This document shows positions 17,897-28,212 of a DNA stretch of 64,000 bases, piece by piece; within the stretch, counting starts at the first letter, position 1, and each line of letters starts with the position of its first letter. Position numbers and translations under genes: made by a program. This DNA is from Kangiella koreensis DSM 16069. Its GTDB lineage: Bacteria > Pseudomonadota > Gammaproteobacteria > Enterobacterales > Kangiellaceae. The stretch is taken from the NCBI RefSeq assembly GCF_000024085.1, contig NC_013166.1, positions 2,542,001 through 2,606,000 of the forward strand. Reading direction: 5' to 3'. The notes under the pieces were generated by a model. The model was not told the DNA's origin, made no database searches, and was given only the letters and a program-made list of their open reading frames with translations.

Positions 17897-18301
17897 TTAG
17901 TCTTTACGCCCCACAAACTGAATCGCTTTTAATATACTTTGCCTCGAAATCATTCCTACTAACTGACTTTTCTCCATAACTGGGTACATACGACAGTTGT
18001 CTTTCAAGAATCGTTCTGCGACATCAGCAATACTGTCGTCTGGATGAACTGTTTTGACCTCTTTAGTCATTAAGTCCATAACTCTATGTCCCAAGTCACC
18101 GTGATAAATGGCACTGAGTACTGTGTGCAGACAATCTTTTTCGGAAATGAAACCAACCAATCGATTATGGTCATCCAATACTGGAGCTCCCGTTAAACGG
18201 TATTCCAACATTGTCTGAGCAGCTTCAACTACATCTGTTTGAGGTTTTAATGTGATCATTGCCGAGGTCATATAATCTCTGACATGAACGGACTTTATCA
18301 T
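17897..18301 (-). CDS. Tandem CBS-domain protein
   Basis: A 134-residue protein of two CBS domains, about residues 1-60 (VRDYMTSAMITLKPQTDVVEAAQTMLEYRLTGAPVLD-type pattern, GFISEKD) and 70-130 (VMDLMTKEVKTVHPDDSIADVAERF, MISRQSIL). CBS pairs bind adenine nucleotides and sense energy state. No catalytic domain is fused, so it probably acts by binding a partner. It is single-gene and convergent with nqrM (11-bp gap). Confidence 0.88.
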   Translation of the reverse strand: MIKSVHVRDYMTSAMITLKPQTDVVEAAQTMLEYRLTGAPVLDDHNRLVGFISEKDCLHTVLSAIYHGDLGHRVMDLMTKEVKTVHPDDSIADVAERFLKDNCRMYPVMEKSQLVGMISRQSILKAIQFVGRKD

Positions 18302-18381
18302 AAAGCTACTCCTTGATTTTATTGTAAGAATTGAAAAGCGCTTTCGCTTTGGTCTTTAAATTGATAGTAGCTTATTTGTCA

Positions 18382-18414
18382 GAAAAAACAAAGCCCAGCA
18401 AGAAGCTGGGCTTT
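18382..18414 (-). terminator. Intrinsic terminator after the OmpA-like gene
   Basis: On the minus strand AAAGCCCAGC (18414-18405) pairs with GCTGGGCTTT (18399-18390), and a T-rich tail follows (18389-18382). A strong rho-independent terminator just downstream of the OmpA-like stop at 18440. Confidence 0.85.
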
Positions 18415-18439
18415 GATAGAGCTCAAACAATCTAAAATT

Positions 18440-19573
18440 TTATTTAGTAGTCATTGTCTCTGCGTGTGCTTCCGCACGACGGTTAAGAGCACGACCTTCT
18501 TCAGTTGAGTTGTCAGCAATCGGTTCTTCTTCACCATAGCCTTTCGCACTTAAGCGAGAAGCATTGATACCGAAATTGCTAACCAAGTAATCTTTTACTG
18601 AATTAGCGCGACGCTCTGATAAGCCTTGGTTATAAGCGCTAGAACCTACGCTATCTGTGTGACCTTGAATCTCAGCATTCACACTTGGATATTGGCGTAA
18701 GAACTCAGCAACCTTAGCGATCTCAGCTACCATTTCTGGTTTAACTTCGTACTTGTTGGTATCAAAGTTCAAGCGCATATCAACAACGACCTCTTCTGCA
18801 ACTTTAACTTCACAACCTTTTTCATCAACTTGCACACCAGGAGCTGTACCAGGACATGCATCTTGATAATCGTAAACACCATCATTGTCGCTATCTAAAG
18901 GACAACCATTAGCATCTACAGCAGCGCCAGCAGGAGTGCCTGGACATTGATCATTAGCATCTAGGACACCATCGCCATCAGAATCTTTTGCTTTCTCAAC
19001 TGGCTTTGGTGCAGGAGCTGCTCCTGACTTAACTGTATCGCCAAAGAAGTAACCATAGCTTACGTACCAAACCTTATGGTCACCACGATCTCCAGAGTCT
19101 AACCAGTCATATCCCACTCGCATAAAGACATTATCGGTCGCAAAGTGTTCAAGACCGACACCAACTTTATAATAGCTCTCTTCCAAATCTGGGTGGTAAA
19201 CACTGTACTTGTCTCCCAATTCACCATATCCCACTTTCAAGAAAGGATGAGTGGTCGCACTACCCATCCAGCTCGTATCGTTTAACAAAAGATTTAAAGC
19301 GGTATTCTCAAGATCAGTACGGTTACCACTTGTAAAATTTGCAATCTCATTGAAATAGTTGTATTCAACTTCTAGAGCAACATTCTTGTTAAAGAACCAA
19401 CCTAGACCTAAACCGCCTGACTGATTACTACCTGAGTTCCAGTGGGAATCCAACTCTAAATCATACCAACCAACATGACCGTAAAAGCCATGACGATCTT
19501 GCACTTCTTCTGCAGCGAATGCAGTTGAGCCTAAGGCTAGCAAACAAGCTGCGGTTAACAATTTCTTCTTCAT
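18440..19573 (-). CDS. OmpA-family outer-membrane protein with thrombospondin type 3 repeats
   Basis: A 377-residue protein with a signal peptide (MKKKLLTAACLLALGSTAFAAEE) and an N-terminal 8-stranded beta-barrel domain (about 22-185). A calcium-binding TSP3-like linker follows (DSDGDGVLDANDQCPGTPAG and DSDNDGVYDYQDACPGTAPG, about 200-255). The C-terminal OmpA peptidoglycan-binding domain (about 265-370) has NAEIQGHTDSVGS and LSERRANSVKDYL. It anchors the outer membrane to the wall. This architecture matches OprF-like porins. Single gene with its own terminator. Confidence 0.93.
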   Translation of the reverse strand: MKKKLLTAACLLALGSTAFAAEEVQDRHGFYGHVGWYDLELDSHWNSGSNQSGGLGLGWFFNKNVALEVEYNYFNEIANFTSGNRTDLENTALNLLLNDTSWMGSATTHPFLKVGYGELGDKYSVYHPDLEESYYKVGVGLEHFATDNVFMRVGYDWLDSGDRGDHKVWYVSYGYFFGDTVKSGAAPAPKPVEKAKDSDGDGVLDANDQCPGTPAGAAVDANGCPLDSDNDGVYDYQDACPGTAPGVQVDEKGCEVKVAEEVVVDMRLNFDTNKYEVKPEMVAEIAKVAEFLRQYPSVNAEIQGHTDSVGSSAYNQGLSERRANSVKDYLVSNFGINASRLSAKGYGEEEPIADNSTEEGRALNRRAEAHAETMTTK

Positions 19574-19684
19574 TCTGATACCCTCGTTAAGTTATTCATT
19601 TATGTTCCATGGTGTATCGCATTATAACGGAAACAATAAGTTAGATTCAAAGCATTAGCCCGTTTTGACAGAATTTTACATTTT

Positions 19685-21016
19685 TTAGGCAATATTTCGC
19701 ACTTTTTGTGCCAACTTCTCCGCCATTTTTGTTGCCAAATTTGCATCATTTGCTTCAACCATTACCCTTATTAACGGCTCAGTACCCGAAGCACGCAATA
19801 ATACACGCCCTTGATCGGCAAGTTCAGCATCAACCTCTTGCGCTAATCGTTGCAAATTTTCATCTGCGATCACAGCTTTCGCATCCGTAACCCGTATGTT
19901 GATCATGGTTTGTGGGAATAAGGGGAATTTAGCTACTAACTCACCGATGCCCTTTTCTTGCTCTCTAACCACCCTCAATACTTGTAACGCTGCAACAATG
20001 CCATCACCAGTAGAGTTGTAATCCAGATGAATAAGATGACCTGAAGACTCGCCACCAATTAACCAATCATTCTTTTGCAGACTTTCCATAACATAGCGGT
20101 CACCTACTTTGCTACGCTCAAATGGAATATCCAATTCAATTAATGCATTTTCTATCGCCATATTGGTCATCAAAGTACCAACGACTCCGCCTTTAAGTTG
20201 TCCTTTCTGTTGCAAGTGATAAGCCATTAAAAACATCAACTGATCGCCATTGATAACGGTGCCGTTAGCATCCACCATCATCAGTCTGTCGCCGTCACCA
20301 TCAAAAGCAATTCCAAGATCAGCTTGGTGTTCTACAACCGCCTTACACAGTGGCTCAAGATGAGTTGCGCCACATTCGTGATTAATATTTAGACCGTTTG
20401 GTTCAACCCCTGTTTTTATAACTTTAGCACCTAGCTCCTTAAATACGTAAGGAGCAATATGATAGGTCGCACCATTGGCGCAATCTAATACAATCTTCAT
20501 CCCATCTAGGTTAAAATCATTGGGAACACTCGCCTTACAGAATTCTATGTATCTGGCAGCGGCATCTTCTATTCGATAAGCTTTACCAAGTTTCTCTGAT
20601 GGTAAAGAAGTCATTTCTTGCTCCAATAAGGCTTCAATTTCTAATTCCACTGAATCAGGAAGTTTAGTACCTGCCGCTGAAAAGAATTTAATGCCATTAT
20701 CTTGAAATGGATTATGCGAAGCACTGATAACAATCCCAGCATCAGCTCTAAAGGTTCGTGTTAAATAGGCAATCGCGGGCGTTGGCATTGGCCCTACAAG
20801 AAAACTACTGACACCTGCAGCAGTTAAACCAGCTTCTAACACTGACTCAAACATATAGCCTGAAATTCGGGTGTCTTTACCGATAACGATTTTGCCTTTT
20901 TTGCCGAGAACTTTCCCGGCAGCCCAACCTAGCTTTAAAACAAACTCCGGTGTGATAGGAAAATCACCAACTGTTCCTCGAATACCATCAGTGCCAAAAT
21001 ATTTTCTCTCGCTCAT
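19685..21016 (-). CDS. glmM: Phosphoglucosamine mutase
   Basis: A 443-residue alpha-D-phosphohexomutase starting [17 protein letters not shown]. Catalytic phosphoserine loop: [19 protein letters not shown] (Ser near residue 100). Metal-binding loop [11 protein letters not shown] (about 240), sugar-binding GGESSGHL (about 325), phosphate-binding [14 protein letters not shown] near the end. It converts glucosamine-6-phosphate to glucosamine-1-phosphate for peptidoglycan and LPS. 21-bp gap downstream of folP; the ftsH-folP-glmM order is conserved in gammaproteobacteria. Confidence 0.98.
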   Translation of the reverse strand: MSERKYFGTDGIRGTVGDFPITPEFVLKLGWAAGKVLGKKGKIVIGKDTRISGYMFESVLEAGLTAAGVSSFLVGPMPTPAIAYLTRTFRADAGIVISASHNPFQDNGIKFFSAAGTKLPDSVELEIEALLEQEMTSLPSEKLGKAYRIEDAAARYIEFCKASVPNDFNLDGMKIVLDCANGATYHIAPYVFKELGAKVIKTGVEPNGLNINHECGATHLEPLCKAVVEHQADLGIAFDGDGDRLMMVDANGTVINGDQLMFLMAYHLQQKGQLKGGVVGTLMTNMAIENALIELDIPFERSKVGDRYVMESLQKNDWLIGGESSGHLIHLDYNSTGDGIVAALQVLRVVREQEKGIGELVAKFPLFPQTMINIRVTDAKAVIADENLQRLAQEVDAELADQGRVLLRASGTEPLIRVMVEANDANLATKMAEKLAQKVRNIA

Positions 21017-21037
21017 TTTATTCGTTCCTAATTTTGT

Positions 21038-21853
21038 TTATTTGGCTTGCTCAAATGCGCAAAATAATTTCACTGCTTCAATTGTTGCTTTAACATCATG
21101 CACTCTAAGAATCCTTGCACCCTTGGTTAAAGCGTACATGGAAGCAGCGACGCTACCATTAGCTCTATCGTTCACATCAGCATCTAAAATGGTGCCGATC
21201 ATTGTCTTTCTTGAAACACCGACTAATAGTGGCAAATTAAGTTCTTTAAAACTGTCTAAATGTTTCATCAGTTCACAGTTATGCTGCAACTTTTTGCCAA
21301 AACCAAAGCCTGGGTCTAAACAGATTCGCTCAGTCGCTATGCCGGCTTCGAGACACAGTGCTACTCGCTCTTTTAAAAATAATTTAACCTCTGCAACGAC
21401 GTCACTATATTCTGGATTTTGTTGCATGGTCCTGGGTTGCCCTTTCATATGCATCAAACACAGCAATACATTCGGATCCGAAGCCACAGCGTCAATAGCA
21501 CCTTCATCCTGCAATGCCCGCACATCATTGATCATACAGGCGCCAGCATTAATCGCTTCTGTCATTACAGCGGCTTTACTGGTGTCAACCGACACCGGCT
21601 TACCACTAGCGACCACAGCCTCTACCATAGGAATAACGCGATCCAGCTCTTCATTAACTGACACTGCTTGTGCTCCGGGGCGAGTGGACTCACCACCGAC
21701 ATCAATGATATCCACCTCTTCCTGGATCATGGACTCGATACGACGCAGTGCAATATCTTTACGCACATAATTGCCTCCATCAGAAAAAGAGTCGGGTGTC
21801 GTATTTAAAATTCCCATGACCAGTGGTCTGTTGGACTGAAATAATTCTTTCAT
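21038..21853 (-). CDS. folP: Dihydropteroate synthase
   Basis: A 271-residue TIM-barrel enzyme. Motifs: MGILNTTPDSFSDGG (about 13-27), IDVGGESTRPGA (about 50-62), DPGFGFGKKLQHN (about 180-192, pterin site), and the terminal RVHDV. It condenses p-aminobenzoate with dihydropterin pyrophosphate in folate synthesis. It lies between ftsH and glmM. A terminator sits between ftsH and folP, so folP and glmM probably have partial independence. Confidence 0.98.
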   Translation of the reverse strand: MKELFQSNRPLVMGILNTTPDSFSDGGNYVRKDIALRRIESMIQEEVDIIDVGGESTRPGAQAVSVNEELDRVIPMVEAVVASGKPVSVDTSKAAVMTEAINAGACMINDVRALQDEGAIDAVASDPNVLLCLMHMKGQPRTMQQNPEYSDVVAEVKLFLKERVALCLEAGIATERICLDPGFGFGKKLQHNCELMKHLDSFKELNLPLLVGVSRKTMIGTILDADVNDRANGSVAASMYALTKGARILRVHDVKATIEAVKLFCAFEQAK

Positions 21854-21876
21854 GATCGCTACTTTCGACTAAATGG

Positions 21877-21900
21877 AAAAAAGGGCCAAAAGGCCCTTTT
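21877..21900 (-). terminator. Intrinsic terminator between ftsH and folP
   Basis: Minus strand: AAAAGGGCC (21900-21892) pairs with GGCCCTTTT (21887-21879) with a 4-nt loop and an extended T-run. It begins immediately after the ftsH stop, so ftsH transcripts largely end here. Confidence 0.85.
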
Positions 21901-21901
21901 C

Positions 21902-23827
21902 TTAATCAACAGAAGGTTCTGTTACTGGTGAGTCTTTTGGTGTTTCAGGTTGAGGTCCTGAACCACCGTTACCACCAGGGCCTTTTTTATCAGACCAATT
22001 AGCTGGTGGGCTCGGGTCATCACCATCCATAATTTCTTTAATTTGATTTGCATCAATGGTTTCGTACTTCATCAACGCATCTGCCATCGCATGCAGCTTA
22101 TCCATATGCTCCTGCAAAATAGTTTTTGCACGATTATAGTTTCGATCAATGATGTCACGAATTTCGGCATCGATTGCGCGGGCAGTTTCGTCAGAAATAT
22201 TTTTATGCTGAGTCACTGAACGGCCTAAGAACACCTCGCCTTCATCTTCCGCATAGGACAACGGGCCTAACTTGTCTGACAAGCCCCACTTAGTCACCAT
22301 GTTGCGAGCAAGGCTTGTGGCGCGTTCAATATCATTCGAAGCACCGGTAGTCACCTTATCTGCACCATTGATGATTTCCTCGGCAATTCGACCACCAAAT
22401 AATGAAGATAACTGGCTTTCCAGCGCTTCTTTAGATAGTGAGTACTTATCCTGTTCCGGCAAATACATGGTCACACCAAGTGCACGTCCGCGCGGAATAA
22501 TGCTTACTTTGTAAACTGGGTCATGGCTAGGCACTTTCAAACCAACAATAGCATGCCCTGCTTCGTGATAAGCGGTATTCAGCTTTTCCTCTTCAGTCAT
22601 GACCATTGAGCGACGCTCAGAACCCATCAAGATTTTATCTTTTGCTTTCTCAAACTGCTCCATCCCTACTACACGCTGGCCATCACGTGCAGCGAACAAA
22701 GCAGCCTCATTGACTAGGTTAGCTAAATCAGCACCCGAAAAGCCTGGTGTTCCACGTGCAATCACTCCTGGTTCAACATCATCACCAATCGGAACTTTGC
22801 GCATATGCACTTTAAGAATTTGTTCACGACCTTTAATGTCAGGTAAGCCAACCACAACTTGACGGTCAAAGCGGCCTGGACGCAATAATGCTGGATCGAG
22901 AACATCCGGACGGTTAGTGGCAGCAATGACAATCACACCTTCACCACCTTCGAAACCATCCATCTCAACCAACAACTGGTTCAAGGTCTGTTCACGCTCA
23001 TCGTGCCCACCACCTAAACCAGCACCACGATGGCGACCGACTGCGTCAATCTCATCAATGAAGATAATACAAGGAGCATGCTTCTTAGCTTGCTCAAACA
23101 TGTCACGGACACGAGAGGCACCAACACCCACAAACATTTCAACGAAGTCGGAACCCGAAATTGTAAAGAATGGTACTTTAGCTTCGCCTGCAATGGCACG
23201 CGCTAATAAAGTTTTACCGGTACCAGGAGGGCCAACCATCAAGACACCACGTGGAATCTTGCCGCCTAAGCGTTGGAATTTGCGCGGGTCTCGCAAAAAG
23301 TCGACTAATTCACCTACTTCTTCTTTGGCTTCTTCAACGCCCGCAACATCAGCGAATGTGGTTTTCACCTGGTCTTCGCTCAGCATGCGTGCCTTGCTCT
23401 TACCAAAAGACATTGCGCCGCCACCTTTACCGCCGCCCTGCATTTGACGCATGAAATAAATCCACACCGCGATTAACAACAGGATTGGACCAAAGCTCAA
23501 CAGGAAAGTGCCTATACCGCCACCTTCACGCTTCTTACCGGTATAGCTGACATCATTAGCTAATAAGATTTCATTCAGTTTTTCATGGCCACCCATTGGA
23601 ATATCAGCATTAATAGCTTGATTACTGCTGATATCTTTACCAGTAACAAGGCCGTTATTAGGATTGATTACAACCTCATCAACCTCTTTTGCCTCAATGC
23701 GTTTAACAAACTCAGAGAATGTCACTTGGCTATTGTCCTGTTGACGCTCCTGGATGGCATCAATCACTATGAACAAGATGACCGCAGCTACGGCCCAAAA
23801 TAAAATATTTTTTACTAAATCGTTCAA
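21902..23827 (-). CDS. ftsH: ATP-dependent zinc metalloprotease FtsH
   Basis: A 641-residue membrane protease. Two transmembrane helices (about 5-23 and 105-125) flank a periplasmic loop. The AAA+ domain has Walker [14 protein letters not shown] (about 198-210), Walker [12 protein letters not shown] and the second region of homology ([21 protein letters not shown]). The zinc site is HEAGH (421-425). It ends in a Pro/Gly-rich tail. It degrades membrane proteins and regulators such as LpxC. Next to rlmE, as in Escherichia coli. Confidence 0.99.
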   Translation of the reverse strand: MNDLVKNILFWAVAAVILFIVIDAIQERQQDNSQVTFSEFVKRIEAKEVDEVVINPNNGLVTGKDISSNQAINADIPMGGHEKLNEILLANDVSYTGKKREGGGIGTFLLSFGPILLLIAVWIYFMRQMQGGGKGGGAMSFGKSKARMLSEDQVKTTFADVAGVEEAKEEVGELVDFLRDPRKFQRLGGKIPRGVLMVGPPGTGKTLLARAIAGEAKVPFFTISGSDFVEMFVGVGASRVRDMFEQAKKHAPCIIFIDEIDAVGRHRGAGLGGGHDEREQTLNQLLVEMDGFEGGEGVIVIAATNRPDVLDPALLRPGRFDRQVVVGLPDIKGREQILKVHMRKVPIGDDVEPGVIARGTPGFSGADLANLVNEAALFAARDGQRVVGMEQFEKAKDKILMGSERRSMVMTEEEKLNTAYHEAGHAIVGLKVPSHDPVYKVSIIPRGRALGVTMYLPEQDKYSLSKEALESQLSSLFGGRIAEEIINGADKVTTGASNDIERATSLARNMVTKWGLSDKLGPLSYAEDEGEVFLGRSVTQHKNISDETARAIDAEIRDIIDRNYNRAKTILQEHMDKLHAMADALMKYETIDANQIKEIMDGDDPSPPANWSDKKGPGGNGGSGPQPETPKDSPVTEPSVD

Positions 23828-23976
23828 AACCTGAACCTCAATCTTGGCAACGCTTTGCCTTTAATAATGACCACACATTATGCCATGCTTTGTCAGTAAC
23901 GAAAGCCCTGAAGCTTAACAAAACGTAACAATCATAACCATCCAGTTAGCCTATCAATCGTTCAACTGACACCTAA

Positions 23977-24597
23977 CTAACCCTTATATCCTATACCTAC
24001 CACATAAACTTCGCGTGAACGTCCTCTGGAAGCATCGGGTTTACGGATTAAAACCTTATCAAAAACTTCGCGGCACTGTCGTATATAGTCATCAAAACCC
24101 TCACCCTGGAAGACCTTGACCACATAGTTGCCACCTTTCGCCAGCACAGTTTGAGCCAGCTCCAGCGCCAATTCACACAAATACATGCCGCGCGGTTGAT
24201 CAACCGCATCCACCCCACTCATATTGGGGGCCATGTCCGATAAAACAAGGTCTGCCTTATGCTTACCAATCTTATCCAGCAACTGATTAAGCACCGCTTC
24301 TTCACGAAAATCACCCTGAATAAAGTCAACATCTGGCAAGGGATCCATTTCCAGAATATCCAAGGCAAAAATTTTACCCTGACTACCCATTTTATAGGCT
24401 ACATATTGCGACCAACCACCCGGGGCAGCCCCCAAGTCAACCACAGTCACACCTTTGCCTAATAACTTGTACTTTTGATCAAGCTCTTCTAGCTTGTATA
24501 CCGCCCGGGAACGATAACCGTCTTTTTGCGACTTTTTGACATAGGGATCGTCAAAATGCTCTCTCATCCAGCGGTGACTGCTTTTGCTTCGTGACAT
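23977..24597 (-). CDS. rlmE: 23S rRNA 2'-O-methyltransferase (U2552)
   Basis: A 206-residue RrmJ/FtsJ protein. It has [17 protein letters not shown] (catalytic Lys), motif [17 protein letters not shown] (about 52-67), [23 protein letters not shown] (catalytic Asp about 120) and [13 protein letters not shown] (catalytic Lys about 160). It methylates U2552 in the ribosomal A-loop. It is the heat-shock-linked partner of ftsH downstream (149-bp gap). Divergent from yhbY. Confidence 0.97.
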   Translation of the reverse strand: MSRSKSSHRWMREHFDDPYVKKSQKDGYRSRAVYKLEELDQKYKLLGKGVTVVDLGAAPGGWSQYVAYKMGSQGKIFALDILEMDPLPDVDFIQGDFREEAVLNQLLDKIGKHKADLVLSDMAPNMSGVDAVDQPRGMYLCELALELAQTVLAKGGNYVVKVFQGEGFDDYIRQCREVFDKVLIRKPDASRGRSREVYVVGIGYKG

Positions 24598-24690
24598 AAA
24601 GAAAATATGCTTGTTTTTTCCTCAAATAAGTCTCTATTGTACCTTTTTTCAGGTAAAATGACCGCTAATAATCACTATCAGAAAGATGTA

Positions 24691-24987
24691 ATGACTCAAT
24701 TAAGTAACAACCAGGTAAAATTCTTACGCGGCAAGGCTCACAGCCTGAAACCAATCGTTATGGTCGGCGCTAATGGCGTAACTGACAACGTCCTCGAAGA
24801 AATCAATATTGCGCTCAATCACCACGAGCTGATTAAGATTAAAGTCAGAGCCGAAGAGCGTGAAGATAAACAAGCCATGATTGACCATATTTGCCAACAA
24901 ACCAAAGCAGCAAAAATTCAGGTCATTGGTCATAACCTGTCGATTTATCGTAAATCAGCCAATCCTAAAATCATTTTGCCTAAATAA
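24691..24987 (+). CDS. yhbY: CRS1-YhbY domain RNA-binding protein
   Basis: I take ATG 24691 (weak AGAAAG site), giving a 98-residue protein MTQLSNNQVKFLRGKAHSLKP that matches the usual YhbY length; an earlier start at 24607 would add 28 unrelated residues. The motif VGANGVTDNVLEEINIALNHHELIKIKV and the basic segment are typical of the CRM domain. YhbY associates with pre-50S ribosomal particles. Divergent from rlmE, the usual arrangement. Confidence 0.95.
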   Translation: MTQLSNNQVKFLRGKAHSLKPIVMVGANGVTDNVLEEINIALNHHELIKIKVRAEEREDKQAMIDHICQQTKAAKIQVIGHNLSIYRKSANPKIILPK

Positions 24988-25034
24988 TCAAATTCAGCTA
25001 CCTTATGAGTTGCTTCTAATTTTTAGGAATTACT

Positions 25035-25718
25035 ATGGCTTACAGCATTCTACTGGTCGAAGATCACAAAGAGTTAGCCGCCACAACTGGCGAATATCTT
25101 GAAGCCTGTGGCTATATTGTTGATTATGCGATGGATGGCATTTCTGGCCTTAATCTGGCTAAGAACAATCAATACGATGCTTTAATCCTTGATGTGATGC
25201 TTCCTGGTATGGATGGTTTTACCATTTGCCAGCGTATTCGCCAGGAAGCCCAGTCTGATATTCCTATTTTAATGCTGACCGCGCGCGATCAATTAAGCGA
25301 TAAGCTCGATGGCTTTGATGCCGGAGCCGATGACTATCTGATTAAACCTTTTGATTTTGAAGAGCTGGATGCTCGCCTTAATGCCATTATTCGACGTCAT
25401 AAAGGCGAGCTAGACTCAAAGCCATTGGTTATCCATGACCTGGAGCTTGATCCGAAAACTCTGCAGGTTAAGCGCCAAGGGCAAAAGCTCAAATTATCTC
25501 CGACAGGTTTGCATATCCTGAAGCTATTGATGCGAAAATCACCGGAAGTGGTTACTCGAGAAGAGCTTGAGCGAGAGTTATGGGGCGACCTGGTACCAAA
25601 CAGCGATGTTCTAAGAAGTCACTTATATAACTTACGCAAAGTGATCGACAAGCCGTTCGCAGAACATCTGCTACAGACCGTGCCTGGTCTGGGCATTAAA
25701 ATCACTTCGCCAGAATAA
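25035..25718 (+). CDS. OmpR-family response regulator
   Basis: A 227-residue two-domain regulator. Receiver domain 1-118 with acidic pair E9/D10, phospho-acceptor D53 (LILDVMLPGMDG) and the YLIKPF lysine. The OmpR/PhoB winged helix occupies 128-225 (LKLSPTGLHILKLLMRKSPEVVTREELERELWG, DVLRSHLYNLRKVIDK). Such proteins bind tandem direct repeats with 10-11 bp period as activators. The partner kinase is convergent, 9 bp away. It is a candidate for the 11-bp repeat boxes at 33.9 and 37.5 kb, but that link is inference. Confidence 0.92.
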   Translation: MAYSILLVEDHKELAATTGEYLEACGYIVDYAMDGISGLNLAKNNQYDALILDVMLPGMDGFTICQRIRQEAQSDIPILMLTARDQLSDKLDGFDAGADDYLIKPFDFEELDARLNAIIRRHKGELDSKPLVIHDLELDPKTLQVKRQGQKLKLSPTGLHILKLLMRKSPEVVTREELERELWGDLVPNSDVLRSHLYNLRKVIDKPFAEHLLQTVPGLGIKITSPE

Positions 25719-25727
25719 TAACTCTAA

Positions 25728-27032
25728 CTATTCTTCTGCGGCATGTTCTTTTAGCGTTAGCTGAATTTGCGTGCCTTTCCCCAACTCACTATCAATTGAT
25801 ATGTGCCAATTCATTTGATCACAGATGCGCTTAACAATAGACATTCCAAGTCCAAATCCTTTGACTTGTTCCTGATCTCGATTGGCTCTATAAAAAGGCT
25901 CGAATATACGTTGTAAGCTTTTCTCATCCATACCAATACCGGTGTCCGAAACGCGGACAAAACTACGGCCAATGAATACTTGAATTGAACCCTTCTCCGT
26001 ATAATTAAATGCATTAAGCATAATGTTGTTTAAACAAATCACCAACAAACGTTCGGAAACACGCATCTTAAGTTGAACATTGCTATTCAGGCTGGTCTTG
26101 ATCTGTTTATCTGGATACAGACGCTGGATCGCACTCAGCTGATGCTTAACAATAGCGTTGATATTAAGCGGCTCTTCATCAATATCCGGTTCCTGGTTTC
26201 TGGATAGCAAAAATAACGCTTCCAGCAAGTCTTCCATTTCTTTAACCATTGGCTTCATGCGAGACACAATCTTTTGTTGGGAACCGTTGAGCTGTTGTTT
26301 TTCCAACAATGAGATAGAGCCTTTGAGAACCGCCAGAGGGGTTCTAAGTTCATGACTGGCGTAGCGGGTAAAGTTTTTCTCTCGAGTCACATATTCATTC
26401 ACTCGCTCGGCGTACTGATCAAATGCCTGTAACAGAGTCATGACCTCTGCATCAGCATTTTTTTCAATATCAGAAAAGTCGAGCTTTAAATCGGAGCGTT
26501 CAGAAACTTCTACGCTATCCATTAAACGCGATAACTTCACTACTGGAGAAATAGCACGCCGGGAAAGCATGTAGGTAATCCATGCCGGTAGATAAATAAT
26601 TAACAGAACGAAGGCAAGTGGTGCGATACCAAAGTAAAAAGACAGGCGTGCAACCTGTCCTTCTTCAAAAACCAAATACAAACGTTGGCCGTGCTTTTCT
26701 GAAATATGAACCAGCGGTTGCCTGTTGTCCACATCGACTCTTTGATAACCTGCCTCTAGCACTTCTAAATAATCGGGAACATCATCAGAATCACTGGTCG
26801 ATGACATATAGCCAGTGAGGTTTAAAGTGTTGGGTAAATTAAAGGCGCTATTTTGTTCATAGTTTTGCCAAAAAAATTCAGCTTCGCCTTCCAGTGCCTG
26901 TTTAATCAGAACATTTTCAACTACTTTTGCCGCGCCATAGACACCCAATAAGGTCACAGCACTAATCAGCAATAACTGAATCGCCATCGCCTTGATGATT
27001 TTATAATGTATGCCGTGACGTTTTTGACTCAT
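25728..27032 (-). CDS. Sensor histidine kinase
   Basis: A 434-residue membrane kinase. TM1 about 16-36, a periplasmic sensing loop of about 95 residues, TM2 about 133-153, then HAMP. HisKA carries the phospho-accepting H227 in ASHELRTPLAVLKG. The HATPase has N-box NIMLNAFNYTEKG, VSDTGIGMDE and GFGLGMSIVKRI. It is tail-to-tail with the response regulator gene at 25035 rather than in one operon, an uncommon layout. Its promoter lies in the 131 bp next to the end of the lipid operon. The signal is unknown. Confidence 0.92.
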   Translation of the reverse strand: MSQKRHGIHYKIIKAMAIQLLLISAVTLLGVYGAAKVVENVLIKQALEGEAEFFWQNYEQNSAFNLPNTLNLTGYMSSTSDSDDVPDYLEVLEAGYQRVDVDNRQPLVHISEKHGQRLYLVFEEGQVARLSFYFGIAPLAFVLLIIYLPAWITYMLSRRAISPVVKLSRLMDSVEVSERSDLKLDFSDIEKNADAEVMTLLQAFDQYAERVNEYVTREKNFTRYASHELRTPLAVLKGSISLLEKQQLNGSQQKIVSRMKPMVKEMEDLLEALFLLSRNQEPDIDEEPLNINAIVKHQLSAIQRLYPDKQIKTSLNSNVQLKMRVSERLLVICLNNIMLNAFNYTEKGSIQVFIGRSFVRVSDTGIGMDEKSLQRIFEPFYRANRDQEQVKGFGLGMSIVKRICDQMNWHISIDSELGKGTQIQLTLKEHAAEE

Positions 27033-27122
27033 ATTGGTGTCCGTTTACCCGGGGAGCTAAATTATAAATATATTCACCTGCTACTAGTTAGCGCTTAACC
27101 AATTGGTGATCTCTTAATAAGC

Positions 27123-27178
27123 CATTTACCTTTTAACAAATCACCTATCTTTTAACAATTCACCTATCTTTTAACAAA
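27123..27178. repeat. 19-bp tandem repeat spanning a stop codon
   Basis: Plus-strand units TCACCTATCTTTTAACAAT (27141-27159) and its near copy (27160-27178) are exact 19-bp tandems with one base change, preceded by a partial copy (27123-27140). The right-hand unit contains the last codons and stop of the CFA-like gene, so the stop region was duplicated, probably by replication slippage. Confidence 0.8.
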
Positions 27179-28198
27179 CCTGTAGTGCGCAACCATCCAC
27201 TCGTTTCCATCAGCATAACCAAATAGCTCGGCACAAGCCATAAAGAAAATACGCCAGCGCTGAAACCAGACTTTAGACAAGTCTTTACCATACACGGTTT
27301 CAAATAACGGCATAATTTGTTTGTGATTCTGGTCCATATTGGCCAACCAGGCATTAGACGTTTTTTCATAATGCTGTCCACTAACAAGCCAGCGTCTATC
27401 CAGTTGCAAATAGTGCTGGAAGTTCAGGAAAGTATCAGCAGCTGGCATTTGTCCGCCACTGAAAAAATAACGGCCCATCCAGTTATCGTCCCCTTCTTCT
27501 AGAAAAGGGTACATCAAATAGCGATGACAGAAAACATGCAGGAATACTTTGCCATCATCTTTAAGCCATTGACTGACTCGTTCAAAAAGCACCTCATAAT
27601 TTCTGACGTGCTCAAACATCTCAATTGAAATAATTCGATCAAACTGACGGCCAGGATCAAACTGGTTGATATCCTGAGTAATGATAGTGATATTGCTTAA
27701 GCCACGCTCTTTTGCCTGTTGTTCAATATATTCACGTTGCGAGTTAGAATTTGAGACTCCTGTAATCGTACTGTTTGGATACTTGGCTGCAAGAAACATG
27801 GTTAGAGAACCCCAGCCACAACCTAACTCTAAAATATCCTGACCATCAACAAACTCACCACGCTCAGCATAAAGCTCCAGCATCGCCTGTTCAGCTGCAT
27901 CCAGGTTATTGACACCATCGGGCCAATAGGCACTACTGTATTTAAGATTTTTTCCCAGTGCATAATGATAAAACTGTGCAGGAACTTCGTAATGCTGTTC
28001 ATTTGCTTTATCAGTTTTGATGGCAACCTCAGAAGATTTCAGCTCCTGTAAAAAATCATGATAGCGTTCACCCTGTGCCTCACAATCATAAGCCGACTCT
28101 TCGGCCAATCGCTGCTCGCACAGCTTTCGTATGCCTAGTCGCACCAGGCGATCAGGTAGCAATCCTCTCTCAATTAGATTAATAGCTTGTGCAATCAT
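27164..28198 (-). CDS. Cyclopropane-fatty-acid synthase-like methyltransferase (second paralogue)
   Basis: A 344-residue SAM methyltransferase of the CFA/Mmp family. Acceptor-binding N-terminal helices come first, then EQHYEVPAQFYHYALGKNLKYSSAYW and motif I LELGCGWGSLTMFLAAKYP (about 125-143), then ISIEMFEHVRNYE and a C-terminal helical region. It lacks the roughly 90-residue N-terminal lipid-binding domain of classical Cfa, as do the CFA-like enzymes linked to furan and other modified fatty acids. It is the last gene of a seven-gene minus-strand operon. Presumably it methylates unsaturated phospholipid acyl chains; the exact product is not known. Confidence 0.85.
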   Translation of the reverse strand: MIAQAINLIERGLLPDRLVRLGIRKLCEQRLAEESAYDCEAQGERYHDFLQELKSSEVAIKTDKANEQHYEVPAQFYHYALGKNLKYSSAYWPDGVNNLDAAEQAMLELYAERGEFVDGQDILELGCGWGSLTMFLAAKYPNSTITGVSNSNSQREYIEQQAKERGLSNITIITQDINQFDPGRQFDRIISIEMFEHVRNYEVLFERVSQWLKDDGKVFLHVFCHRYLMYPFLEEGDDNWMGRYFFSGGQMPAADTFLNFQHYLQLDRRWLVSGQHYEKTSNAWLANMDQNHKQIMPLFETVYGKDLSKVWFQRWRIFFMACAELFGYADGNEWMVAHYRFVKR

Positions 28199-28212
28199 TT
28201 AGCTCTCCGCAA

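Noticed and set aside
22917..23447. A 176-residue frame antisense to ftsH, rich in Pro and Ser
   Set aside because: Composition is typical of the shadow frame of a conserved gene.
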